Positions 52,813-59,650 of a stretch of DNA of 64,000 nt are shown here, in pieces. The translations under genes and the position numbers were made by a program. The stretch's first letter is position 1. Each line of letters opens with the position of its first letter. The notes beneath the pieces are model-generated. The model saw nothing but the letters and a program-made list of their open reading frames with translations. It had not been told where the DNA came from and searched no databases. Origin of the DNA: Bradyrhizobium quebecense (GTDB lineage Bacteria; Pseudomonadota; Alphaproteobacteria; Rhizobiales; Xanthobacteraceae); assembly GCF_013373795.3 (NCBI RefSeq), contig NZ_CP088022.1, forward strand, positions 4,402,001-4,466,000, written 5' to 3'.

Positions 52813-53157
52813 TCATTGCGTGATGGTATTCGCGAGTTCGACAAGAGGTCCCGGCTCTACCCGGACATCCCCCGCGAAAGGACGCGCCTGCAGACCAATG
52901 AGTCCCAGCGCCATCACCACCGCGATCGAGAGCACGCTTGGCGCCGTGATCTGCGCGCCAGCCTTGTTGAGATGCACCAGCCCGAGCGACATCTGCGTGA
53001 CCACACCGAGGGTGATCACCAGAATCCACGTGGTATCGATCGTGCGATCGGATGCCACCGCAAGTCGCTCACAGCGGGCACTGCCCGCGCGTACTATTTT
53101 AGGCCGACTCGGCTGTGCGGGCCTCATGGTCCTCCGCCATCGCCGGCCACTCATCAC
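52813..53157 (-). pseudogene. C-terminal fragment resembling DUF4239 (bestrophin-like) protein
   Basis: About 77 convincing residues: WILVITLGVVTQMSLGLVHL, then a second hydrophobic helix (SVLSIAVVMALGLIGLQA) and RPFAGDVRVEPGPLVELANT. The RPF-G-xxR tail is characteristic of the end of DUF4239 membrane proteins. Upstream of it the frame is not recognisable and the first half of the protein is missing. The rest of 52515-53421 holds no other gene I can support; the IS630 element may have contributed to the loss. Confidence 0.45.
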
Positions 53158-53421
53158 TCACAGGGGCCGTGACGTACTTGGCAAGCATGAAACGAACGCG
53201 TCACGATGGCGATGTCCAGGCATCGTCTCGTTTGAACCGAAGAAGACATCGGCCAGCATCGCCATCACGTCCGCCCTGGGCCAATACCGGAGTGTTGCCA
53301 CTCCGCTGCCAAGGACTTGGCGTGGCGGGCCAGGAGGCAGTCGTCGAAGGGCTCGCAGATTCATTCCCCCTGGTTAGTATGGCCATTCTCGAAGTCTGTT
53401 CCCTTCATGGGAGGACGGCAT

Positions 53422-53904
53422 ATGCGCTTCTTCGCCCTCGCTGTTGTCGTGTATTGCTATTTTACGCCTGGATTGGCTTTCGCGCAGGACACAGCAAGGC
53501 AGCTGGCCGGCAGTTGGAAGCTGACTTCGTGGACCATTCAGATCATCGGTGGAGACGTCACCGAACCGTTTGGTCGCAATCCGAAAGGCAGGGCGCTCAT
53601 CACGCCGGACGGGTACGCGGCATTCGTCATCGCGGCGGCAGATCGCAAACCGGCGGCAAACGATGCAGAGTCGGCAGCTCTCCTCAAGACGCTGATGGTT
53701 TACACCGGCCCATTCACAATCGAGGACGACAAGTTCACAACCAAGGTCGATATATCCTGGAATGAGCTTCTGACCGGGCAGGACCAGGTGAGATTCTTCA
53801 AGTTGCAGGGCGACAAGCTGACCATTCGAACGGGTGAACAAGCCAGCGCCGTTTATCCCGGCAAGAAGGTGGTCGGAACCCTCACCTGGGAGCGCGAACG
53901 CTAA
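53422..53904 (+). CDS. Exported lipocalin-like protein
   Basis: 160 residues from the ATG at 53422, seven bases after GGGAGG. The signal peptide ends at AFA-QD (residue 21). The mature part starts LAGSWKLTSW, then PFGRNPKGRALITPDGYAAF, a beta-barrel pattern of the lipocalin-like (PF13924-type) family, and ends GTLTWERER. Relatives are small periplasmic proteins of unknown ligand. It appears monocistronic. Confidence 0.8.
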   Translation: MRFFALAVVVYCYFTPGLAFAQDTARQLAGSWKLTSWTIQIIGGDVTEPFGRNPKGRALITPDGYAAFVIAAADRKPAANDAESAALLKTLMVYTGPFTIEDDKFTTKVDISWNELLTGQDQVRFFKLQGDKLTIRTGEQASAVYPGKKVVGTLTWERER

Positions 53905-54290
53905 GACCGGCCGGGCTAGTGTTCGACGTTCTTGCACGCCGAAGCGCTGTGACGTCCGCTTGCCCCCCGACACCGGACTTTCTATAGCAAGCGCGGCATT
54001 TCCGAAAAGGGCCACAATCGGAAGTGAGGGCGACACGTTCCGGCGCGGCTCTTGATGGTAGCAGGCTAGCCAACTTTCGGTAGTGTAGACGACCAGAATG
54101 TGGGTATGAAGACCAACCTTGCCGCGCCCGCCAGGGAAAGGCACCGCATCGTTGCATAGTGCTGCGTCACACCGCCTCCTCCCTGTTCAAACAACGAACT
54201 GCTTTGATGATATTTTGAGCGTCCTTTGCATTGCCTTCGTGAGCAGCGTACCTAACATGATCCTTGTTGCATCACACCTTTGGAGATTTT
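53905..54290. other. Gene-free interval
   Basis: About 385 bases between the lipocalin-like and PsiF-like genes. Frames on either strand lack ribosome sites and family features. The promoter of the PsiF-like gene presumably lies near the right end. Confidence 0.4.
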
Positions 54291-54485
54291 ATGAAATACA
54301 TTGCCGTAATCACAGCCGGAGTAGCGCTCGCAGTAGCCGTCACTACACCGGCACTTGCAGGAAGAGCGACGGAAAACCCCCAGTGGCTAATGAGACAGAA
54401 GGCTTGCAAGAAGGAAGCTTCTGCGCAGGGGCTTCATCTGTCGAAGAAGCGGGCGTATGTCAAAGAGTGCATGGCTAAAGGCTAG
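54291..54485 (+). CDS. PsiF-like small periplasmic protein
   Basis: 64 residues from the ATG at 54291, TGGAGA upstream. The signal peptide ends at ALA-GR (residue 23). The mature protein reads KACKKEASAQGLHLSKKRAY and VKECMAKG, matching one PsiF repeat with its two Cys. PsiF proteins are induced by phosphate starvation in enterics; the role here is unknown. A textbook terminator follows at 25 bases. Confidence 0.7.
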   Translation: MKYIAVITAGVALAVAVTTPALAGRATENPQWLMRQKACKKEASAQGLHLSKKRAYVKECMAKG

Positions 54486-54510
54486 CATTTTACAGATCGA
54501 TTGCATTAAG

Positions 54511-54533
54511 ACCCCGCTTCGGCGGGGTTTTTC
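54511..54533 (+). terminator. Rho-independent terminator after the PsiF-like gene
   Basis: ACCCCGC, TTCG tetraloop, GCGGGGT, then TTTTC. Clear intrinsic terminator on the plus strand. Confidence 0.92.
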
Positions 54534-54803
54534 TTCGTCGTTTGGTCACGTGCGAGTTCGTTGGTCAGCTTCGGGTCAAAAGGCGAAGTCGAGCATCGCC
54601 GCCGTGATATCCGGCTTGAGCCAAGAACAGACATGGCAGCAGTTTTGGGCAAGTCGTCCGCATCGTCCCTCGCAAGCATGTCAAGGGCGGTCAGCGGCAG
54701 AAATTCTTCTGACCCTCAGTGGCCAAGTTCTGAAATTTCGGCTAGTTGAATCTGCGTGGCAATGCAATTAGGACGGCATGTCCGTCCTCGAGAGGACAAG
54801 GTC

Positions 54804-55367
54804 ATGAAATTGTCGTCAAGGTTTGTTGCGCCCTCCGCCGTCGCTTTCCTGTCGACTGTCTTGCTGTGCGGCCCTGCTGCGTCGCAAACCCCAACAGGCT
54901 CCAGCGCCCCGCTTCCCTCCATCACGGTCGAAGCGCCGAAGCCGGCGGCAAGGCCAATCAGGCCGAAGGACGTCGCAAGCAGCAGAGTGGCTGCTCGCCG
55001 GACATCGTCAACCGGTCACACATCATCCTCGAGCGCTCGAACGCCATCACCTGCGCCGGATTCAGTCTTGGGGAGGATTGCCAGTCTGGAGAAGGTCGCC
55101 AGCAACTGCAACGGGGGCTGCGAGTCGAGCCTTCCCCACGGCAAAGACCCCTGGGTTGGGTGTAGCGAGTCGGCGGGCGGACAAACACATGGACCTTTCT
55201 CGGCAACGTGCAGAGACAACCTGACCTACAAGTCCTACGAGGATTGCGTCGAGACCAAAGTGTTCCTGGGCGATTACCGAAATAGAGCCTACTGGGTTTG
55301 CAGCAGCCTGTCCGCCGCCGGGAAGTTTCAGGTCGCCGAACTCAAGCGATCAAGGCATCCGCACTAG
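54804..55367 (+). CDS. Secreted hypothetical protein with Cys-rich C-terminal half
   Basis: 187 residues from the ATG at 54804 (AGAGGACAAGG upstream). The signal peptide ends at AAS-QT (residue 28). A Pro/Ser/Ala-rich linker with LPSITVEAPKPAARP, seen in several rhizobial exported proteins, leads to a C-terminal region with Cys in NCNGGCESS, GCSES, TCRD, DCVETK and VCSS, probably disulfide-bonded. No known domain. It ends beside a hairpin shared with the convergent binding-protein gene. Confidence 0.7.
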   Translation: MKLSSRFVAPSAVAFLSTVLLCGPAASQTPTGSSAPLPSITVEAPKPAARPIRPKDVASSRVAARRTSSTGHTSSSSARTPSPAPDSVLGRIASLEKVASNCNGGCESSLPHGKDPWVGCSESAGGQTHGPFSATCRDNLTYKSYEDCVETKVFLGDYRNRAYWVCSSLSAAGKFQVAELKRSRHPH

Positions 55368-55379
55368 GCAACACCCTCG

Positions 55380-55410
55380 CATGGACGCAGCGAACTTTGC
55401 TGCGTCCATG
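55380..55410. terminator. Bidirectional hairpin between convergent genes
   Basis: CATGGACGCAGC, GAACTTT loop, GCTGCGTCCATG: a perfect 12-bp stem between the stops at 55367 and 55445. No U run on either side, so efficiency is uncertain. Confidence 0.65.
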
Positions 55411-55444
55411 GATGCCGGACAGCACAGCCGCCTCTCGCTTCTCC

Positions 55445-56656
55445 TCAGCGCGACGCGGTGCTGATGTTCTCGCCAAAGAACTTCCATGTCTTGCCGTCGA
55501 ACTTCGCAAGCTTGAACGTGTCGAAGGTGGAGTAGTCCGTCGGCGACACCGATACCGTGATGCCGGGAAGCAAGAGCGGCAGCGAGATCTTGCTCAGGTT
55601 GGTGGCCTGCTTCAGCAGGTTCTCGCGCGTCAGCACGTCGCCGCAGTTCTTCAGGATGATGGCCGTGAACTGCGCCGACAGATAACCGATCTGGTTGCTG
55701 CCATCGATCGGATTGCCCTCCGGATACCACTGCTTCATGAAGGCGAGATAGTCCTGCACGCCCTTGTCGGTGTCCCACGCGGGGTCGCCCACCACCTTGG
55801 TCGCCAGCGCCGTCATGAGGCCGGTGGATGCTTCGAGGCCGGCAGGCTCGAGCACGCCGCCGATCGAGCTGGCGACGGACACGATGAAGTGCGTCGGCTT
55901 CCAGCCGAGATCGGCCACCTTGCGGATCGCCTGCGCGCCGAACTTCGGCGTCGTGATCGTCATCAGCACGTCGGCGCCGGTGGCCTTCAGATTGACGATC
56001 TGGGAATCGATCGTGGGATCGGTCACCTCGTAGCTGAGCTCCTTGACGATCAGACCGGCCTTCTCTCCCAGCCCCTCCTTGAAGCCCTTCAGATAGTCCT
56101 TGCCGAAGTCGTCGTTCTGGTAGATCACGCCGATCTTCGCGTTGGGCAGCTCCTTGGCGACGTACTTTGCGTAGATCTTTGCTTCCTGCGCATAGGGCGG
56201 ATAGAACGGCGTGGTCCACGGGAATTCCTTCGGATCGTTCCACTTCGAGGCGCCGGTGGAGATCAGCAGATGCGGGATCTTCTTGCCGTTCAGATATTTT
56301 TGGATCGACGAATTTGTCGGGGTGCCCAGTGAGCCGATGTTGGCAAGGATCTCATCCTGCTCCACGAGCTTGCGCGTCTGCTCCACCGTCTTCGGCGGGC
56401 TATAGCCGTCGTCCATGCTCAGCAGCGTGATCTTCCGGCCGTTGATTCCGCCCTGGCTGTTGATCATCTTCCAGTATGCGGCCTCGGCCCTGCCCTGCGT
56501 GCCGTACGCCGAAGCCGGACCGCTGTAGGGCATGGTCTGCCCGATCTTGATTTCGGTATCGCTGGCGCCGGGATCGTATTTCTTGTCGGCAGCGAGAACC
56601 GCCGAAGCGGAAACAAGGCTGAGCGCGGCGACGGCCGCGAGCGTGATGCAACGCAT
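55445..56656 (-). CDS. Branched-chain amino acid-type ABC transporter substrate-binding protein
   Basis: 403 residues from the ATG at 56656, preceded by GGGAGAACAC. The signal peptide ends at VLA-AD (about residue 23). The mature protein has the type I periplasmic-binding fold of LivK relatives: EIKIGQTMPYSGPASAYGTQ, GGINGRKITLLSMDDGYSPP, VEQDEILANIGSLGTPTNSS and KIGVIYQNDDFGKDYLKGF. No permease or ATPase genes adjoin it, so it is an orphan binding protein. Such orphans often bind aromatic or branched acids; the ligand is unknown. Confidence 0.92.
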   Translation of the reverse strand: MRCITLAAVAALSLVSASAVLAADKKYDPGASDTEIKIGQTMPYSGPASAYGTQGRAEAAYWKMINSQGGINGRKITLLSMDDGYSPPKTVEQTRKLVEQDEILANIGSLGTPTNSSIQKYLNGKKIPHLLISTGASKWNDPKEFPWTTPFYPPYAQEAKIYAKYVAKELPNAKIGVIYQNDDFGKDYLKGFKEGLGEKAGLIVKELSYEVTDPTIDSQIVNLKATGADVLMTITTPKFGAQAIRKVADLGWKPTHFIVSVASSIGGVLEPAGLEASTGLMTALATKVVGDPAWDTDKGVQDYLAFMKQWYPEGNPIDGSNQIGYLSAQFTAIILKNCGDVLTRENLLKQATNLSKISLPLLLPGITVSVSPTDYSTFDTFKLAKFDGKTWKFFGENISTASR

Positions 56657-56770
56657 GTGTTCTCCCATTCGCGTCGCTGTTTGCCGCGACGTCCGGCGAG
56701 ATCATGATCAAGCCCGCGCGAGATGTCGACCCCTGAAGTCGGGACATCTCGCTGCTCTAGCCGTCGAGCG

Positions 56771-57382
56771 TCACAGCCCCATCCAGTTCATCACGGCTCC
56801 GAACGTTGCCCAGAGCGTCCATCCGAGCCCGAGCAGGCAGATCAGCGCAGCCGCCATCGCAATCGCCAGCAGCAGGCCGTCCTCCTGCAGGTAGGCGACC
56901 GCGATCAGGACGACTACCATTCCCGGAATGACGTTCACCAGAGGCAGCGGCCAGCCTGCCGAGAAGGCCAGCAGAAACACGACCAGTCCGACGAGGCGGT
57001 CGATCACGTCGCGACGCGCGTCCCAGCGCGGCCGGCTGATGCGCTCGATCGCCTGCAGCATCGGACGGACGAGAACGGTGAACCGCTTGAAGCGCTTGAA
57101 GTCGAACTGTCGCTTCGACAGGAAGCTCGGAAACGACGGCGCGCTGCGGCCACGCATCATCTCGACCGCCGGAAACAGCAGCGCCAGCGTCGCAACCGTC
57201 GCGACGCCGGGGATGATCACCAGCAGCCCCAACAGCAGCAGGAGCAGGCCGAACGACCGCTTGTCCAGGTTGCTGAGGAGCCATTCGAGATCGACGGGGC
57301 CGTCCGGTGCTTGAGCGACGAGTTCCTCAAGAAGTTGGGACGTGTGCGTGGGCGCCAATGGGGCTCCGGACGAGGGGGACAT
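56771..57382 (-). CDS. ExoD family membrane protein
   Basis: About 203 residues from the ATG at 57382; Met codons at 57409 and 57445 are alternatives and none has a good ribosome site. Features of the ExoD family: DLEWLLSNLDKRSFGLLLLL, IPGVATVATLALLFPAVEMM, SRPRWDARRDVIDRLVGL and PLPLVNVIPGMVVVLIAVAY. It is an integral membrane protein linked in rhizobia to exopolysaccharide production and alkali tolerance. It is divergent from the coiled-coil membrane protein gene starting at 57448. Confidence 0.85.
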   Translation of the reverse strand: MSPSSGAPLAPTHTSQLLEELVAQAPDGPVDLEWLLSNLDKRSFGLLLLLLGLLVIIPGVATVATLALLFPAVEMMRGRSAPSFPSFLSKRQFDFKRFKRFTVLVRPMLQAIERISRPRWDARRDVIDRLVGLVVFLLAFSAGWPLPLVNVIPGMVVVLIAVAYLQEDGLLLAIAMAAALICLLGLGWTLWATFGAVMNWMGL

Positions 57383-57447
57383 AGCTGCCAAAGTGGTCAG
57401 ACTCGGCATCGATTGCAACAGCTGCCGAAGCAGACTAGGAAGCATGG

Positions 57448-57984
57448 GTGACCAACGATTCCGACCAGGCATGGCAACACCATGCGCCGTCAAGCCCGAT
57501 TCCCGCCGTGCGCCGCCGCTGGCCGTGGTTCCTGCTGATCGTCGTCCTCGCCTGTGCGGGCGCCGGGGGTGTCTACGCCTGGCCACAGATCGCGCCGCTG
57601 GTCCCGTCCCTGGGCAACGCTGCGGTCAGCGACAGAGTGGCCGCAGGCGACAAGGAGACGTTGCCGGATCTGCTCGCGACCCAGCAGAAGCTCGAGGATG
57701 ACATCGGCGCACTCGGCAAATCGGTGGCGGACCAGCAGGAGCAGCTGAAGGCCGTCGTCGACCAATTGGCGAGCCTGACGTCGAAGGTCGACGCGCTCCA
57801 GCGCCCGGCTCCGGCTCCCGTGCCATTGCCGGCCACGGCAGCGGCCGACCAACCGCATGCACCTGTCGCACAGGCTGCCCCGAAGCCCCGAAAGCCGCCG
57901 CCGGCTCGGGCGCCAAAACCGGCAGGTCCGATTTCGACCGGTGGCGCGCCGCTCAACGTGGCACCCGGCGCCAGGGATCGCTGA
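57448..57984 (+). CDS. Membrane-anchored coiled-coil protein of unknown function
   Basis: 178 residues from a GTG at 57448 with AGGAAG upstream. One transmembrane helix (about 25-45: WPWFLLIVVLACAGAGGVYA), then a heptad-patterned helix (LLATQQKLEDDIGALGKSVA and DQQEQLKAVVDQLASLTSKV) and a Pro/Ala/Lys-rich disordered tail. The layout suggests a periplasmic coiled coil tethered to the inner membrane. It is divergent from exoD. No named family recognised. Confidence 0.65.
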   Translation: MTNDSDQAWQHHAPSSPIPAVRRRWPWFLLIVVLACAGAGGVYAWPQIAPLVPSLGNAAVSDRVAAGDKETLPDLLATQQKLEDDIGALGKSVADQQEQLKAVVDQLASLTSKVDALQRPAPAPVPLPATAAADQPHAPVAQAAPKPRKPPPARAPKPAGPISTGGAPLNVAPGARDR

Positions 57985-58034
57985 GCCGCGCCGCGATCAG
58001 CGCAAGATCAGCGAAACCAGTTGGTGACGGCAGC

Positions 58035-58823
58035 CTATCCGCGCGGCCGCTCCATGCCCGCCCGCTTGATTGCCGCGCGCAAGATAGCGGTATCCGAGGA
58101 AAGGAAATCGATCAGGCGCCTGGCTGCGGCAGGCGACTTTGAGTCGCTGACGACAGCGGCCGTGAAGGTCTGCACAAGCTGCAGATCCGGAGGCAGCAGA
58201 CCGACGACCTCGATGCCGGTCTCCTGCACCAGCTCGCTGGTCGGCCCAATCGAGAAATTCGCCTTGCCCGCGCGCAGCGCTTCGGCCGCCTCGGTCCCCC
58301 GCGTCGCGAGGGTGAGCCGCACCGTGTCCGGCAGGTTCAGCCTGGGGAAGACGTTGTCGCGGACGAATTGTCCGCTCGTGCTGCTTGGCGCCACCACCTC
58401 GCCCGCATCGATCAAGGCCTTCCTCAGCGCGACAGCATTGCCGATGTCCGGCTTCGCAGCGCCTGAGCGAACCGCGGCCACCAAGGGAGCCGTCGCGAGG
58501 CCCGTCTCGGATCCCGCACGAATCCGCCCGTCTTCGTTCAGCTTTCGCAGTCCTTCCCGCGAAAGGATCACCACATCCGCTTTGGTGCCGTGCGCAAGCT
58601 GATGCCTGATCGTTTTCGGACCAGTGCCCTCCGATGCGCCGGATCCGGTCTCCACCTTGATGCCGGTACTGCGCTCGAATTCGGGCAGCACTTCCCGGTA
58701 GACCGCCGCGAAGCCGCCGGAAATGATGACCCTGATCGTTTCCGGGCTATCGGCGATTGCCGGCGTCAAGGCTGCGGCACCATGTCGGCGGCCCGTTGGC
58801 TCATTTCTGAAGGTTTGCGGCAA
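58035..58823 (-). CDS. ModA-like periplasmic binding protein, signal peptide degraded
   Basis: 262 residues of a family 1-type extracellular binding fold: IRVIISGGFAAVYREVLPEF, GSGASEGTGPKTIRHQLAHG, KADVVILSREGLRKLNEDGR and PSSTSGQFVRDNVFPRL, similar to molybdate-binding ModA-like proteins. The start is problematic. The frame opens at a TTG (58823) inside the preceding hydrolase gene, and the residues before ALTPAIADSPETI are charged rather than hydrophobic. An ATG overlapping the hydrolase stop (58804) is in a different frame that ends after 12 codons. A frameshift or deletion at the 5' end is likely; if so the product may not be exported. Confidence 0.7.
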   Translation of the reverse strand: MPQTFRNEPTGRRHGAAALTPAIADSPETIRVIISGGFAAVYREVLPEFERSTGIKVETGSGASEGTGPKTIRHQLAHGTKADVVILSREGLRKLNEDGRIRAGSETGLATAPLVAAVRSGAAKPDIGNAVALRKALIDAGEVVAPSSTSGQFVRDNVFPRLNLPDTVRLTLATRGTEAAEALRAGKANFSIGPTSELVQETGIEVVGLLPPDLQLVQTFTAAVVSDSKSPAAARRLIDFLSSDTAILRAAIKRAGMERPRG

Positions 58824-59595
58824 ACAGCTTGGCCGCTTCGGCCTTCGATTCCTGATCGGCCTTGGCGTCGTATCTGAGCGGCAGGTTGAACTTCTTGCCG
58901 AGCTCGGTGGCTTCGGGGTTCGTGAACGCGTGCACGGCGCCCGGATATTCGATGATCCGGTAATCGGCCTTCGCTGCGTCGAAATCCTTCTTCAGCGCAT
59001 CATACTGCTCGCGCTTCACGAACGGGTCGTCGGCGCCGTTCAGAATCAGGATTTTCGCCTTGACGGTGCCCGGCGCCGGTGCGGGCGTGTTGGGCCCGAG
59101 CAACGCGTGAAAGCCCGCAACGGCGGCGAGATCAGCGCCGGCGCGCGCCATGTTCAGCACCACCGCGCCGCCAAAGCAGTAACCGACGGCCCCGATCCGC
59201 TGAGGATTGACCGAAGCCTGCTTGGCGAGTTGCTCACGCGCGGCGTTGAAGCGCAGCTCCATCACCTTCGCATCCTTCATCACCGACCCCGCGAGCGCGC
59301 CGGCATCCTTCGGGTTGTCGGCAGTCTTGGCGTCGCCGTACATGTCCGCAATGAAGGCTGTGTAGCCCTGCTCCGCAAACTTCCGCGCCTCGTTATGGAT
59401 ATGCGGGGTGATGCCCCACCATTCGTGCACCATGACGATGCCGGGCCGCTTGGCCTGGCTCGCGTCGTCATAGACCACGAAGCCCTTCATCGTGGTCTCG
59501 CCGTCGGAGTAGGTGACCGGCTCTTCCTTGACCGCGGCGTGTGCGCTCGCGACCATTGCGATGGCGCAAAGTGCTCCGACGATGATCGTTCGCAT
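58801..59595 (-). CDS. Dienelactone hydrolase-family protein, exported
   Basis: 264-residue alpha/beta hydrolase with a signal peptide ending at AHA-AV (residue 20). The catalytic triad is visible: Cys140 in GYCFGG, Asp189 or Asp190 in NGADDPF, and His222 in GAVHAFTNP. HEWWGITPHIHNEARKFAEQ matches dienelactone hydrolases, which open lactones in chloroaromatic degradation; many homologues have unknown substrates. Its stop lies within the start region of the ModA-like gene. It follows the formate dehydrogenase alpha gene by 55 bases on the same strand. Confidence 0.9.
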   Translation of the reverse strand: MRTIIVGALCAIAMVASAHAAVKEEPVTYSDGETTMKGFVVYDDASQAKRPGIVMVHEWWGITPHIHNEARKFAEQGYTAFIADMYGDAKTADNPKDAGALAGSVMKDAKVMELRFNAAREQLAKQASVNPQRIGAVGYCFGGAVVLNMARAGADLAAVAGFHALLGPNTPAPAPGTVKAKILILNGADDPFVKREQYDALKKDFDAAKADYRIIEYPGAVHAFTNPEATELGKKFNLPLRYDAKADQESKAEAAKLFAANLQK

Positions 59596-59650
59596 GCTGA
59601 TCTCCCTGCGGGTTCGCGTCGCTTCGTTGCGTTTGTTTTGGCCCGGACGG

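Noticed and set aside
53374..54144. 256-codon minus-strand open frame
   Set aside because: Antisense of the lipocalin-like gene, which has a signal peptide and a strong ribosome site.
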